A stretch of 64,000 nt of DNA from the NCBI GenBank assembly GCA_963829235.1, contig CAWHIF010000003.1, forward strand, positions 1-64,000, in the 5' to 3' direction. The notes under the pieces were generated by a model. It did no database searches. It was not told the DNA's origin and saw nothing but the letters and a program-made list of their open reading frames with translations. Made by a program: the position numbers and the translations under genes. The stretch is from Bog-756 sp963829235 (GTDB lineage Bacteria > Actinomycetota > Acidimicrobiia > Acidimicrobiales > RAAP-2). Shown here in pieces: positions 51,073 through 61,161 of the stretch (position 1 is its first letter; each line of letters begins with the position of its first letter).

Positions 51073-51540
51073 ATGGTCAGAGGCGAAGGCACCACGGTGG
51101 CCAAGGGGGTCACCCCCGACGAGGCTTTCGACTTCGTGCTCGATCCGGCCCAGTACACCAAGGCCGACACCAAGATGGTGTGGGTGACCAAGCTGGCCGA
51201 CACCCCCGACGGGATGCTGGCCCGGGAGGACGGGAAGTTCCTCGGCCGGTTCTCCGGGTCGGTCATCACCCGGTACCGGTGGGAACGGCCCACCAGCATC
51301 GACGTGACGCTGGAGCACGGGGTGCCGCAGAGCCTTCACGCCTGGTTCGAGATCGAGGCCGTGGACGGCGGGACGCGCATCCGCCACGTCGAGGAGCTCG
51401 AACTGGGGCACGGTCCGCTGGGCTGGCTGCACGACCAGGTGGCCGGCAAGTGGTTCGCCCAGTCGGTGGAGGCCGAGGTGCGCGAGATCGGGCGGCTGCT
51501 CGAGGCGGGCGAGCGGGGCCGGGCCCTGGCCGACGACTGA
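51073..51540 (+). CDS. SRPBCC-family (START-like) protein
   Basis: A 155-residue polyketide-cyclase/dehydrase-like domain: RGEGTTVAKGVTPDEAFDFVLDPAQYTKADTKM, FSGSVITRYRWERPTSIDV and a C-terminal helix LHDQVAGKWFAQSVEAEVREIGRLLEAG. It would bind a hydrophobic ligand in the cavity. ATG 51073 starts 9 bases after the SDR stop, so the two may be cotranscribed. Confidence 0.85.
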   Translation: MVRGEGTTVAKGVTPDEAFDFVLDPAQYTKADTKMVWVTKLADTPDGMLAREDGKFLGRFSGSVITRYRWERPTSIDVTLEHGVPQSLHAWFEIEAVDGGTRIRHVEELELGHGPLGWLHDQVAGKWFAQSVEAEVREIGRLLEAGERGRALADD

Positions 51541-51554
51541 GGGATGGAGGGCGG

Positions 51555-52358
51555 CTACCGCTCGGGGGCGGCGAGCCGGCCTGAGGGGTCCACCGTCACC
51601 CCGCTGAGATCGAAGCGCGAGGCCAGGAGGTCGGGGACGGTCCCGATGTCGACCGCCGTGCTCGTGGTGGCCCCGCCGACAAGTCGTTCGATCAACACGG
51701 CCTCGTCGTAGACGAAGAGCGAGAGGCAACGGTCGGCGGCGCGTGCCCCGGCCATGACCCCGGTGACGAAGGGCGAATCGGGGTGGGTGGCCGTGAACCA
51801 GTTGCTCACTTCGATGTCCACGGCGGGGACGGGTTCGGGAACGAACCCGTACATGTCCGACCAGCCGTCGTCCTGGAAGGTCTGCAGGACGAGACCGGGG
51901 CCGTCCTCCACCAGCCGGTAGCGCCAGCCCGACTGCTCGGATTCGATCCCCGTGGCCAGCGGCACCGGATCGAGGAGCCCACCACCCCCGAAGCCCACGT
52001 CGGCGATCCAGGGTCCGGATTCGTCCACCACCCGGAGCAGGAGGTGGTTGAGCGGCCGGGGGCCGCCGTCGGGGCCCATGCGCACCCGGGCCAGCATGGG
52101 CGCCACCTCGCCCAGGTCGAGGGACTCGAGGGCGGCCATGAGGAGCAGGTTGTGCTCGAAGCAGTACCCGCCCCGCCTGCGGGCCACCATCTTGTCCTCG
52201 AGGTGGGCGATGTCGAGGGGAACGGGGTGGCCGGCGAAGGAGTCGAGGTTCTCGAAGGGGATGGAGGTGGCGTGGGCCCGGTGGACGGCACCCAGGCCGG
52301 CCGGCGCGACCACTCCGATGCGGGCCAGGTAGGCGTCGACGTCCTCGAGCGGCGACAT
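51555..52358 (-). CDS. Arylamine N-acetyltransferase
   Basis: A 267-residue NAT. The catalytic triad is visible as Cys in RRRGGYCFEHNLLL, His in PLNHLLLRVV and Asp in WIADVGFGGGG. The N-terminal helical domain begins YLARIGVVAPAGLGAVHRAHATSIPFENLD. It transfers acetyl (or propionyl) groups from CoA to arylamines or hydrazines in the cytoplasm; in mycobacteria it sits with sterol-degradation genes. ATG 52358 is used. Convergent with the SRPBCC gene. Confidence 0.93.
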   Translation of the reverse strand: MSPLEDVDAYLARIGVVAPAGLGAVHRAHATSIPFENLDSFAGHPVPLDIAHLEDKMVARRRGGYCFEHNLLLMAALESLDLGEVAPMLARVRMGPDGGPRPLNHLLLRVVDESGPWIADVGFGGGGLLDPVPLATGIESEQSGWRYRLVEDGPGLVLQTFQDDGWSDMYGFVPEPVPAVDIEVSNWFTATHPDSPFVTGVMAGARAADRCLSLFVYDEAVLIERLVGGATTSTAVDIGTVPDLLASRFDLSGVTVDPSGRLAAPER

Positions 52359-52390
52359 CACCGCCCATGGTACCGGGCCGGGCCCGAGGC

Positions 52391-53010
52391 CTACGGGGAG
52401 GGGGTGCGGAGGACGGCGATGCGCCGGGCCAGGTTCACGGCGTGGTCGCCCAGCCGTTCGTAGAAGCGGGCCAGCAGCGTGACCTGGGATGCCACGGGAG
52501 TGGGCATGGCTTCGGCGGCGATCTCGTCCATCAACCGCTGGCGGAGGATGTCGATCTCCTTGTCGTCCTCGGCCAGTCCGCGGTGCCTCGTCGCCCCCTT
52601 CACCGTAGGCATCGGCTGCCGTGCGCCACATCTCGAGGGCCACCTCGGTCATCCGCTGCACGATGCCCCGGCTCGAGTGGGGACATGTCCACGCCCAGAT
52701 TGTCGACGGCGCGTTGGGCCACGTGCTCGGCCAGATCGGCGCTGCGTTCGAGCTCGGGCAGGATGAGCAGGATCCCGATGAGCTGGCGCAGCTCCGGACC
52801 GCGGCCGGGCCGGTCGATCTGTCGCCAGACCAGCATCTCGACCTCGGCGGTGAGGTCGTCGACGATCTGGTCGCCGGCCACCACCCGGCGGCCCATGTCC
52901 AGGTCCCCGTTGAGGAGGGCATGGGTGGCCTGGGCCAGCGCCTCGGAGACCAGGGCGAACAGCTGGCTGACCTTCCGGTCGATGACGTCCACCTCGTCGG
53001 TCCGCTCCAT
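52391..53010 (-). CDS. PhoU-family protein, two frameshifts
   Basis: A phosphate-signalling PhoU-like helical protein. The first PhoU repeat (DVIDRKVSQLFALVSEALAQATHALLNGD, ELRQLIGILLILPELERSADLAEHVAQRAV) is in one frame. SRGIVQRMTEVALEMWRTAADAY is in a second, and KEIDILRQRLMDEI through FYERLGDHAVNLARRIAVL in a third. The breaks fall at a CCCC run (about 52675) and a GGGGG run (about 52595), so sequencing indels are likely. The repaired protein has about 206 residues, a normal length. No pst genes are adjacent. Confidence 0.85.
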
Positions 53011-53174
53011 AGATACGAGAGACCATACCCACCAAGAGTCAGGAAAGTTCGCGATTCCGTCACCTGGGGGACACCTGCCGTTCATCTCCACTCCCCCATC
53101 GACCGGAGGCCGCCGTTACGATGTGGCGCCGAGCGCCCGGACCGGGCCCGCACCCTGCCCATGGGAGGACACAA

Positions 53175-53738
53175 GTGACGAACCGTGCACTGCTGGTCAT
53201 GGACGTGCAGAACGCCATCGTGGACCGCATCGGCGACGGGTCGGCGGCCTACCTGGCCACGCTCGGTCGCACGGTGACCGCGGCCCGGACGGCAGGGATA
53301 CCCGTCATCTACGTGCGGATCGCCTTCAGAACGGGCGCGCCCGAGATGAGCCCGAAGAACCTGACCTTCACCCGGATCGCATCGGGCTCCTTCGACGAAT
53401 CGCACCTTTCGACCCAGATCCACAGCGCGGTGGCCCCTCACCCCGGCGACATCATCGTGACCAAGAAACGGGTGAGTGCATTTTCGGGCAGCGACCTCGA
53501 TGTCGTCCTGCGATCGCTCGGCGTCGACTCGCTGGTGTTGACCGGCATCTCCACCAGCGGGGTCGTCCTGTCGACGCTGCGACAGGCGGCCGACCTCGAC
53601 TTCGGCCTCACCGTGCTGTCGGACCTGTGCGCCGACAACGATCCCGAAACCCACCGGGTCCTGATGGACAAGGTCTTCCCCCGCCAGGCCGCGGTCATGA
53701 CGGCGGCGGAATGGATCGAAGCCTCGTCGGCCGACTGA
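53175..53738 (+). CDS. Isochorismatase-family hydrolase without canonical Cys
   Basis: A 187-residue protein of the isochorismatase/cysteine hydrolase fold: RALLVMDVQNAIVDRIG (catalytic Asp), GDIIVTKKRVSAFSGSDL (catalytic Lys) and SLVLTGISTSGVVLSTLRQAAD. In the last motif the nucleophile Cys of the usual T-x-x-C-V pattern is Gly, so hydrolysis by the cysteine mechanism is unlikely. GTG 53175 is preceded by gggagg. Single gene, function unclear. Confidence 0.88.
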   Translation: MTNRALLVMDVQNAIVDRIGDGSAAYLATLGRTVTAARTAGIPVIYVRIAFRTGAPEMSPKNLTFTRIASGSFDESHLSTQIHSAVAPHPGDIIVTKKRVSAFSGSDLDVVLRSLGVDSLVLTGISTSGVVLSTLRQAADLDFGLTVLSDLCADNDPETHRVLMDKVFPRQAAVMTAAEWIEASSAD

Positions 53739-53863
53739 GCCGGCCCACGCCGAACCGGTCGACATGCGCAGCCCGCAGGACACTATGGTCCACATGGGTC
53801 GAGCCCAAGGCGGGTTGGCCGGAGGATCAACACTGCGTCGAGCACGCAGAGAGGTGGTACATC

Positions 53864-54127
53864 ATGGCACTCGGGATCTACTTCGCACACGAGAACTTCA
53901 CTCCTGAGAAGTACGCCAGCGCCATCAAGCAGCTGGAGGCGGCCGGAGCGGGTAAGCCGAAGGGTCGGACCTACCACTTCGCCTTGGAGTCGGACGGTGC
54001 CATCCAGGTGTTCGACATCTGGGAATCACAGGCGGACTTCGATGCCTTCGGACCGACGCTGGTGCCGATCCTCGCCGAGCTCGGCGTGGAGTTGAAGGAC
54101 CGATGGTGGCCAACGTGCACAACGTGA
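53864..54127 (+). CDS. Dimeric alpha-beta-barrel (ABM-like) protein, 3' frameshift
   Basis: An 87-residue protein: GIYFAHENFTPEKYASAIKQLEAAG, YHFALESDGAIQVFDIWESQADFDAF and ILAELGVEL, the usual pattern of small antibiotic-biosynthesis-monooxygenase-like barrels. The last residues (DRWWPTCTT) look wrong. One base shift near 54098 gives GPMVANVHNVIVG with a stop at 54136, which matches the family's normal end. Translation start ATG 53864. Function unknown. Confidence 0.75.
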   Translation: MALGIYFAHENFTPEKYASAIKQLEAAGAGKPKGRTYHFALESDGAIQVFDIWESQADFDAFGPTLVPILAELGVELKDRWWPTCTT

Positions 54128-54177
54128 TCGTGGGCTGATACCGGCGGAGAGTCGGCAGAACGGAGGACGGAACTCGC

Positions 54178-54651
54178 ATGGCCGATGAGTTGAGTGTGTC
54201 CGAAGAAATAACCGCTCCGGCAGAGGCGGTGTGGGCCATGGTCTCCGACGTGACCCAGATGGGCAAGTGGTCGCCGGAGAACGAAGGCGCGGCCTGGCTG
54301 CGGGGGGCGACCGGTCCGCAGTCCGGCGCACAGTTCCAAGGCGTCAACCGCAACGGCAAGAAGGAGTGGACGAGCGTGGGCACGATCGTCGATTGCGAGC
54401 CCGGTCGCGTGTTCAGCTTCCGCATCAAGGCGGTCGGCCTCAAGGTGGCCGAGTGGCGGTACGAATTCGAGACCACCCCGACCGGATGCCGGGTGATCGA
54501 GACCTGGATCGACCAACGCGGCCCCATCATCAAAGCGCTCGGGAAGCAGGCGACCGGTGTGAAGGATCGCGCCGCCCACAACCAGATCACCATGCGTCAG
54601 ACCCTCGAGAACCTCAAGTCGGAGGCCGAGTCCGCTCCCGCCTCAGGCTGA
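54178..54651 (+). CDS. SRPBCC-family (polyketide cyclase-like) protein
   Basis: A 157-residue START-like domain: ELSVSEEITAPAEAVWAMVSDVTQMGKWSPE, TSVGTIVDCEPGRVFSFRI and TPTGCRVIETWIDQRGP, with a long C-terminal helix ITMRQTLENLKSEAES. A hydrophobic cavity ligand is expected but unknown. ATG 54178 lies 40 bases after the corrected stop of the barrel protein, so the two may form one transcript. Confidence 0.88.
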   Translation: MADELSVSEEITAPAEAVWAMVSDVTQMGKWSPENEGAAWLRGATGPQSGAQFQGVNRNGKKEWTSVGTIVDCEPGRVFSFRIKAVGLKVAEWRYEFETTPTGCRVIETWIDQRGPIIKALGKQATGVKDRAAHNQITMRQTLENLKSEAESAPASG

Positions 54652-54716
54652 GCCAGGCCAGTGCTCCGCGATCCGGACCTGACCGTGGATTAGGGTAATT
54701 CCCCAACGAACTCAAT

Positions 54717-56813
54717 GTGACCGAGGGGCGGTTCGCATTTGCGGCGAGGAGGCGTTGGGCCTGCGTGACGACCGAGGACCTGCAGACTGAAGCCTCGTTT
54801 CCGGTAGCCGACATCGCCACTGCACCGGCCGGCATGCCCGACAGCGAGTCTGAGCCTCCCCGTCTTCACCAGTGGCGGGGCGTGCTGGTGGCCGGGTGTG
54901 CCTACCTGCTCCTGTCGGTACTCCTGTGGTGGAACGTGTGGTCGACCCACCCGACCTCGGTGACGACGTGCGGCTGCGGGGACAGTTCGGAGTTCACCTG
55001 GTTCCTGGCCTGGCCTGCGTATGCCATCTCGCACGGACTCAGCCCCTTCTACTCGACGGCCATGGGCTATCCGCACGGCGTGAACCTGCTGGCCAATGCC
55101 AGCGACATGGTCACCGGCATCCTCGGTGCTCCGATCACCTGGATCTTCGGTCCCATCGCCACCTTCAACGTGGCCCTGACCCTCGGCCCGGTGGCTTCGG
55201 CCCTGGCCATGTTCGTGCTCCTGCGGCGGTGGGTGACCTGGGCCCCGGCGGCCTTCGTCGGAGGCCTGTTCTACGGCTTTTCGGCGGCCATCCTCATCTC
55301 GGCCACGGCGGGGTTCGTCATGATCTCGACGGAAGTGGTCCCCCCCTTGATCGTGATCTGTCTCGACGAGCTCCTGATCAGGCAACGGCGGCGTCCGGTG
55401 GTCACCGGCATCGTCCTCGGGCTCCTCGTGACCCTGCAGTTCTTCATCTACTCCGAGGTCCTGCTCATCACGGCGGTCATGGCTGCCGTGGGCGTCGTCC
55501 TGATCGTCGCCTATGCCGCCCTCACCCGTCCCGAGGTCCTCCGGGCACGCGTCCACCACGCCGTGGTGGGTCTGGCGTCCGGAGCCGTCACCGCGCTGGT
55601 CCTCCTCGCCTACCCGGTGTGGTACGCGGTCGCCGGTCCCGCCCACATCTCGGGGCTCATCTGGCCGGGCAACTACTTTGCCGCCCTCCGGAACCAGAGC
55701 ATCGAGTTGAAGGACCTGGTGGTCCCGCTGCCGGCGGCCAGCGGTGTCCATGCCAATGCCGTCCTGCACCTCGGGTCCTCCTACCAGGGACCGCTGGTTT
55801 CATTCCAGTACTTCGGGATCGGGGTATTGCTCGTGCTGGTCGGTGGGTACATCGCCTGGCCACGGGACCGCCGGTTGTGGCTGTTCGGTGCCATCGGCCT
55901 GGTCTCGATCGTGTTCTCACTGGGTGCGACCAAGCCCTACCTGCCGTGGGAGGTCTTCAAGCACCTTCCGCTGTTCGACAACGTGGACGCGGCCCACTTC
56001 GTGCTCATCACCTATCTGGCCGTGGCCGTCATGCTGGGGCTCATCGTCGAACACACCTATGTGAACGTGAGCGGGCGCCCACGAACAGCCGGAGCCCATG
56101 GACAACCCCGCTCGGCCTGGTGGTCACGGATGCCGCGAGCGTCCGGCGCCGTGGCCGCGGTGATCGTGACCCTGATCGCCCTGGTGCCCCCCGCCGTCTA
56201 CCTGGCCCGGACCGTCCCGTTCACCACCCGACCGGTGGTGCTCCCCAATTGGTTCCGAACCGTCGCGCCCCACCTGGCCGGCCACCAGGTGCTCCTGACC
56301 ACGGTACAGCCGTCCCCGTGGAGGGACAACCCCATGACGTGGCAGGCCGTCAACCGGATGCACTACTCGATGGTCAACGAAGGAGGGCCGGCCGGCATCC
56401 TCCAACGGGCAGGTGTGGAGCGCCCCGGAGCCACCGTCATCTCCGATGCAACGTCTCCCCTCGTCTCCTCCCTCCCCACCGAGTTGCACTGGTTGGCGTC
56501 CACCAACAACATCGCCGCCGTCCGACGGGCCCTGTCCGAGTGGGGCGTGACCATGGTGGTGATCCCCGACCAGCGGAGCCTGCCCAGCTATGACCAGATC
56601 CCCTCGGTCACGTTGCCGGCCGCGCTGATCACCGCCGCCACCGGAGAACCGCCGATCTATCGGGCCGATGCCTGGGTCTGGACCGGGGTGAACCACCTGC
56701 CTCCGAGGGCCATTCCCTCGACCCATCGCATCTCCGTGTGCATCGTCCAGGAGGGAACCCACGGCGTCGTGGCCGTGGGTGCGGCCACCCGATGTGTGCT
56801 GAAGCTGCCCTGA
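54717..56813 (+). CDS. Large polytopic membrane protein, GT-C-like
   Basis: About 698 residues with roughly 11-12 helices in the first 500 and a C-terminal soluble domain of about 190 residues. The first loop after helix 1 is acidic (TTCGCGDSSEFTWFLAWPAYAISHG), the arrangement of GT-C membrane glycosyltransferases and YfhO-like proteins, whose catalytic Asp lies there. The sugar-cluster genes that follow support a role in envelope glycan assembly. The start is uncertain: GTG 54717 is used, and GTG 54762 (TTEDLQTEA) is an alternative. I cannot name a family with confidence. Confidence 0.75.
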   Translation: MTEGRFAFAARRRWACVTTEDLQTEASFPVADIATAPAGMPDSESEPPRLHQWRGVLVAGCAYLLLSVLLWWNVWSTHPTSVTTCGCGDSSEFTWFLAWPAYAISHGLSPFYSTAMGYPHGVNLLANASDMVTGILGAPITWIFGPIATFNVALTLGPVASALAMFVLLRRWVTWAPAAFVGGLFYGFSAAILISATAGFVMISTEVVPPLIVICLDELLIRQRRRPVVTGIVLGLLVTLQFFIYSEVLLITAVMAAVGVVLIVAYAALTRPEVLRARVHHAVVGLASGAVTALVLLAYPVWYAVAGPAHISGLIWPGNYFAALRNQSIELKDLVVPLPAASGVHANAVLHLGSSYQGPLVSFQYFGIGVLLVLVGGYIAWPRDRRLWLFGAIGLVSIVFSLGATKPYLPWEVFKHLPLFDNVDAAHFVLITYLAVAVMLGLIVEHTYVNVSGRPRTAGAHGQPRSAWWSRMPRASGAVAAVIVTLIALVPPAVYLARTVPFTTRPVVLPNWFRTVAPHLAGHQVLLTTVQPSPWRDNPMTWQAVNRMHYSMVNEGGPAGILQRAGVERPGATVISDATSPLVSSLPTELHWLASTNNIAAVRRALSEWGVTMVVIPDQRSLPSYDQIPSVTLPAALITAATGEPPIYRADAWVWTGVNHLPPRAIPSTHRISVCIVQEGTHGVVAVGAATRCVLKLP

Positions 56814-56857
56814 CCCTGCGCCATGCGCCGGCCTCCCGCTCATGCATCGTCAGGTGA

Positions 56858-57934
56858 TCAGGAGGACTCGTAGGCCGAGATGTCGTCCAGACTGTGGTCT
56901 CGCATAGATGCCTTCGGGTCCTCGTAGAATTTCCGATACCACTCCACCGTCCGGCTGACTGTCTCGTCGAGATGCCACCGTGGCCGCCAACCCAGTGCAG
57001 AGACAGCCTTGTCGATGGCGATACGCAACGTCTTGGCCTCCACGTTGGCAACCGCTGTGGGCGGTGTCGTCCATCGGCCTCCACCCCAGGCCTTGACCAA
57101 CGCAGTGGCCAGATCGGCCACCGAAGCCTCGTCACTGACCATGGGTCCGAAGTTCCATGCTTCTGCCCAGCTGTCGGGGTGTTCGTCGACCAGAAGTCGC
57201 CCGGCGAGGGTGAGGTACCCCGACAGCGGTTCCAGCACGTGTTGCCAGGGCCTGGTCGAGGCCGGGTTGCGCACGACCAGATCGTTCCCCGCGGCCAGAG
57301 CCCGGACGGCGTCGGGGACGATACGGTCGTCGGCCCAGTCTCCCCCGCCGATCACGTTTCCGGCCCGCACCGAGGCCAGCCGCACACCGTGCTCGTCGAT
57401 GCGATCCACCGGAAAGAACGACGAGCGGTAGGCATCGACCACCAACTCGGAACCGGCTTTGCTGGCGCTGTAAGGGTCGTGACCACCGAGTGGGTCGTTC
57501 TCACGGAAGCCCCACACCTGTCCGTCGTTCCGATAGCACTTGTCGCTGGTGGCGACCACCACCGCGCATGGGATTCCGGCCAGCCGTACGGCGTCGAGCA
57601 CGGACGCCGTACCCACCACATTGACGTCGAAGGTCTCCCGTGGGTCGACCAGGCTGGTCCGCACGATGGGCTGAGCGGCCAGATGGAAGAGGACGTCGGG
57701 CGCACGACGGCGTACGACATCAGCCATCAGATCGCCGTCACGTATATCGCCGCGGACGTCTTCTACGAGGACATCGGCGATCTTCGACGCTTCGAAATTG
57801 TTGGGAATGCTCGGCGGCTCGAGGGCGAACCCGGTGACCTCGGCACCGAGCCGGTGCAGCCACAGGGACAGCCACGATCCTTTGAATCCGGTGTGCCCGG
57901 TCACCAGCACTGACTTCCCGTTGAATACGCTCAT
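56858..57934 (-). CDS. rfbG: CDP-glucose 4,6-dehydratase
   Basis: An extended SDR of about 358 residues: VLVTGHTGFKGSWLSLWLHRLGAEVTG, then DVLFHLAAQPIVRTSLVDPRETFDVNVVGT, active site YSASKAGSELVV, GNVIGGGDWADDRIVPDAVRA and RPWQHVLEPLSGYL. This set is diagnostic for CDP-glucose 4,6-dehydratase, which makes CDP-4-keto-6-deoxyglucose, the first committed step to 3,6-dideoxyhexoses. ATG 57934 (SVFNGKSVLVTG) is preferred; ATG 57946 is possible. The RfbH homologue is nearby on the same strand, supporting the pathway. Confidence 0.92.
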   Translation of the reverse strand: MSVFNGKSVLVTGHTGFKGSWLSLWLHRLGAEVTGFALEPPSIPNNFEASKIADVLVEDVRGDIRDGDLMADVVRRRAPDVLFHLAAQPIVRTSLVDPRETFDVNVVGTASVLDAVRLAGIPCAVVVATSDKCYRNDGQVWGFRENDPLGGHDPYSASKAGSELVVDAYRSSFFPVDRIDEHGVRLASVRAGNVIGGGDWADDRIVPDAVRALAAGNDLVVRNPASTRPWQHVLEPLSGYLTLAGRLLVDEHPDSWAEAWNFGPMVSDEASVADLATALVKAWGGGRWTTPPTAVANVEAKTLRIAIDKAVSALGWRPRWHLDETVSRTVEWYRKFYEDPKASMRDHSLDDISAYESS

Positions 57935-58104
57935 GTCGCCGGGCACAGCTTCAGCCCTTTCCGGAGGCGCAGTCGGCGCGCGTAACGGGCACCGGACCGT
58001 CGACAGGATGGCCGGTGAGCGAGTCGACCTTGGTCAAGAGCACCGCGCCGGGGCGAAGATCGGAACCGCGACGAGAAGGCCGAAGAGGTCTCCCGCCACC
58101 CTGG

Positions 58105-59235
58105 TTACGAACCACGAATCGTCGAAGCGGAATCACCGTCGGTGGCCGCCACGTGACGTCCCGCACCATTCTGGTTGGGCGATTGAGTTTCAGTTCCTTG
58201 CTCAGTACGGCCACTCCCGTTTTCCGTACCTGCGAGGTCTGCCTTGCCGTTCGAGGACATCATCGGTGGATCCGACCGGTCATACGAGCCGCCCAAGCCA
58301 ATCGTCTCGCGGACGATGAAATTGGGACGGCCTTTCACCTCATCGTAGATCTGCCCGATGTAGATGCTCACGATGCCCAACAGGCAGAAGAGGATTCCGA
58401 ACAACATGACCATCAAGGCGACGATCGTCCCGAATCCGGGGAACGGCACTCCGCGAGTCACCCAATCGACGGCGAGGGCGATGAGGGCGATGAACGAGGC
58501 GACGAAGAGACCGGCGCCGACGAGGGGGATCATGACCAAGGGCACCTGGGAATGGGCGAAGATGGCCTTCACGGCCAGCTGGAGAACCCCCCTCGAGTGC
58601 GCTTTCGACGTTCCCGCAAAGCGCTCCTCCCGCTCGTGCTCAACCCCTACCGAGCGGAATCCAACCCATGCCACCAGCCCGCGGACAAAGCGATTGCGCT
58701 CATCCATCTGGCGGACTACTTCGTAGACCCGGCGGTCCAGCAGTCGAAAGTCGCTCGCGTTTGACGGAATGAGGTTCCCCGTCAGTTTGCCGATAATCCA
58801 GTAGAAGAGACGAGAATTTATCGTGCGAATTATTCCAGTGCCTTTACGAACCGTCACGATTCCGTAGACGTTCTCGTACCCGTTCTCCCACTGGGCGACA
58901 AACCTCGGGATCATTTCGGGCGGGTCCTGAAGATCGGCCGTCATCAGCACGACGGCATCGGCATCGACGAATTCCAGTCCCGCGGTCAATCCTCCGTCCA
59001 TCCGGAAATTTCGAGCCAATTGAATGACCTTGAATCGAGGATCGCGTCGACAAATAACCGCTAGCCGCTCATAAGTGTCGTCCCGCGACCCATTTTCGAC
59101 TACTAATGCCTCGAAATCGTATTCCGGCAATTCGTCAAATACAGCCGCCAGACGTCGCGCTAATTCATCGATGCATTCACCCTCGTTGTATGCCGGAGTC
59201 ACTACCGAAATCTTTTTACGCACAGGCACCCCCAT
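58105..59235 (-). CDS. Family 2 glycosyltransferase with two membrane helices
   Basis: A 376-residue GT2 of the DPM1/GtrB type: ISVVTPAYNEGECIDELARRL, DFEALVVENGSRDDTYERL, VVLMTADLQDPPEMIP (DxD-like site) and RFVRGLVAWVGFRSVGVEHEREERFAGTSK, then two C-terminal helices (VPLVMIPLVGAGLFVASFIALIALAV and GTIVALMVMLFGILFCLLGIVSIYIG). Such enzymes load a sugar onto polyprenyl phosphate at the inner membrane face. The last 80 residues are an unusual Ser/Gly/Asn-rich tail. It lies between rfbG and rfbH-like genes. Confidence 0.9.
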   Translation of the reverse strand: MGVPVRKKISVVTPAYNEGECIDELARRLAAVFDELPEYDFEALVVENGSRDDTYERLAVICRRDPRFKVIQLARNFRMDGGLTAGLEFVDADAVVLMTADLQDPPEMIPRFVAQWENGYENVYGIVTVRKGTGIIRTINSRLFYWIIGKLTGNLIPSNASDFRLLDRRVYEVVRQMDERNRFVRGLVAWVGFRSVGVEHEREERFAGTSKAHSRGVLQLAVKAIFAHSQVPLVMIPLVGAGLFVASFIALIALAVDWVTRGVPFPGFGTIVALMVMLFGILFCLLGIVSIYIGQIYDEVKGRPNFIVRETIGLGGSYDRSDPPMMSSNGKADLAGTENGSGRTEQGTETQSPNQNGAGRHVAATDGDSASTIRGS

Positions 59236-59564
59236 TCCGCCGAATCTGCACCAAGACGGTAAGGGGTCCATCGTAGCGGACCAAGAGGAGAAATAGTCAA
59301 GGCTTTGCCTGGGAACCTCACGGAGAGCAGGCAACCTTCTCGTTCAGCACTCCTGAGACCCGAGCGCCCGTTCTCGAAACCTTTCGTTGGCGGGGGGCGG
59401 GGCTCCGTCGGCATTGTCCGCTCCCATGGCGCTTTGGCCGATTCGGGGGTTTCCTGACCATGCTTGGCGGCAATTCGAGAGCCGCCTTACGTCGGGAGAT
59501 GCCCCGTCAATACCATCATTCACCCACAAGGAGCGAGTGCGACGAGTCCAGGCAGGCTGCCGGC
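59236..59564. other. Intergenic region, promoter of GT2 expected
   Basis: About 330 bases, less GC-rich near 59260-59300. No gene is supported. It should contain the promoter for the minus-strand glycosyltransferase and the end of the upstream dehydrase transcript. Confidence 0.4.
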
Positions 59565-61110
59565 CTACGCCTTGGTAAACCCCTCCGTACCCAGGTGCTG
59601 CTCGATGGTCGAGCAAATGTGGTCGAGATGCGCCTCGGTCATACCCGGATAGACCCCAAACCAGAACGCATCGTTCATCAGACGGTCGGTATTGGGAAGT
59701 TCACCTATTTGGCGGAACCCAGTACCCGTGACTCGCATCTCGTCGAAACAAGGCTGGCGGACCAGATTGCCGGCGAACAGCATCCGGGTCTGTACCCGAG
59801 CACGCTCGAGGGCTTCCACCAGACTGTCCCTGGTGACAGAGGTGCCGGGCTTCACCACTACGAGAAAGCCGAACCAGCTGGGTGTCGAGTAGCGGCGTAG
59901 GTTCCGGTAGGCGGAGCACGTCGCTGAACCGAGCAAGCCGTTTGTGGAAGTAGTCGAAGTTCCGTCTACGTGCAGCCACGAACGACGGAAGTTTCTCCAA
60001 TTGGACGACGCCCACGGCGGCCTGCATGTCTGTCATTTTCAGGTTATAGCCAAAGTGGGAATAGGTGTACTTGTGGTCATAGCCTTCGGGCAAGGTGCCC
60101 AATGCCCAGCCGAATCGCTTTCCGCAGGTGTTCGAACGACCTGGCTGACAGTAACAGTCACGCCCCCAGTCTCGAATTGACTCGGCGATGCTGGCGAGCT
60201 CTTCGTTACTTGTGTAGACGGCTCCACCCTCACCAGTAGTCATCTGGTGTGCCGGATAGAAGCTGCTTGTGGCCAGATGTCCGAACGTTCCCGTCCGACG
60301 AGTTTCGGCCGCTCCCCCACGTCTCGTGGTGTACTCCGATCCCATTGCGTCGCAGTTGTCCTCGACCAGCCACAAACCATGAGATTCACAAAAATCCAAG
60401 ACCGCATCGATGTCGAAGGGATTACCCAACGTGTGGGCGACCATGACGGCTTTGGTGCGCGAACTGAGAGCCTGATCGAGCATCGACGTGTCAATGTTAT
60501 CGGTCACTGGATCCACATCGACGAAGACAGGGACTACCCCGTGCTGAATGGCCGGTGCCACCGTCGTCGGAAAACCGGCCGCGACAGTGATGATTTCATC
60601 GCCAGGTCGGATACGCCGGTCGCCCAACCGAGGGGAAGTCAACGTAGAGAAGGCCAATAGATTGGCTGACGACCCAGAGTTGACGAGGCGACACTCTGTG
60701 ACACCTACAAATTCGGCGAGGCCCTTCTCGAGCTGCCGGCAGAAGCGACCACTGGTCAACCAGAAGTCCAGACTGGCGTCGACCAGGCTGACCACCTCCT
60801 CCTCGTCGAACACCCGGCCGGCATACGGTGCCGGAGTCTTGCCGGGTACATAGGTTTGGGGAGGCCAGCGGCGGCGAGCGTATTCGGCCACCTTTTCGAG
60901 GATCTCGGCCCGCAGAACGGCGACCGATGGCTCGGCATCAGAGCCCGACCCCGGGCCATCTTCGACATCCGCATCGCCGCCAGGGTCGTCGGACGAACCC
61001 GAAGACGATGGGGTTGCGGCAAGCACCTCCGGCACCTTGATTGGTGACGGATCAAGTCCCGCCCTGTCGAGACCCGTAGCGTCCGTGGGTACTTCTGTAG
61101 GGCGTGCCAT
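59565..61110 (-). CDS. rfbH: CDP-4-dehydro-6-deoxyglucose 3-dehydrase, frameshifted
   Basis: A PLP- and iron-sulfur-dependent E1-type enzyme of the DegT fold. At the PLP site the usual Lys is His, as in E1/RfbH: SFYPAHQMTTGEGGAVYT. The cluster cysteines are NCDAMG and then DCYCQPGRSNTCGKRFGW (C-x-C-x7-C). The frame must shift near 59893, so that LPEPTP continues as STPSWFGFLVVVKPGTSVT and ends at 59565. A 60-residue Ser/Asp-rich N-terminal extension is unusual. It works after RfbG to remove the C3 hydroxyl and needs a reductase partner (E3), not seen here. Confidence 0.9.
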
Positions 61111-61161
61111 TAGATAGGATAGTTTAGAGCGTAAACCGACCTAACCGTAAAGGAAGTGGGA

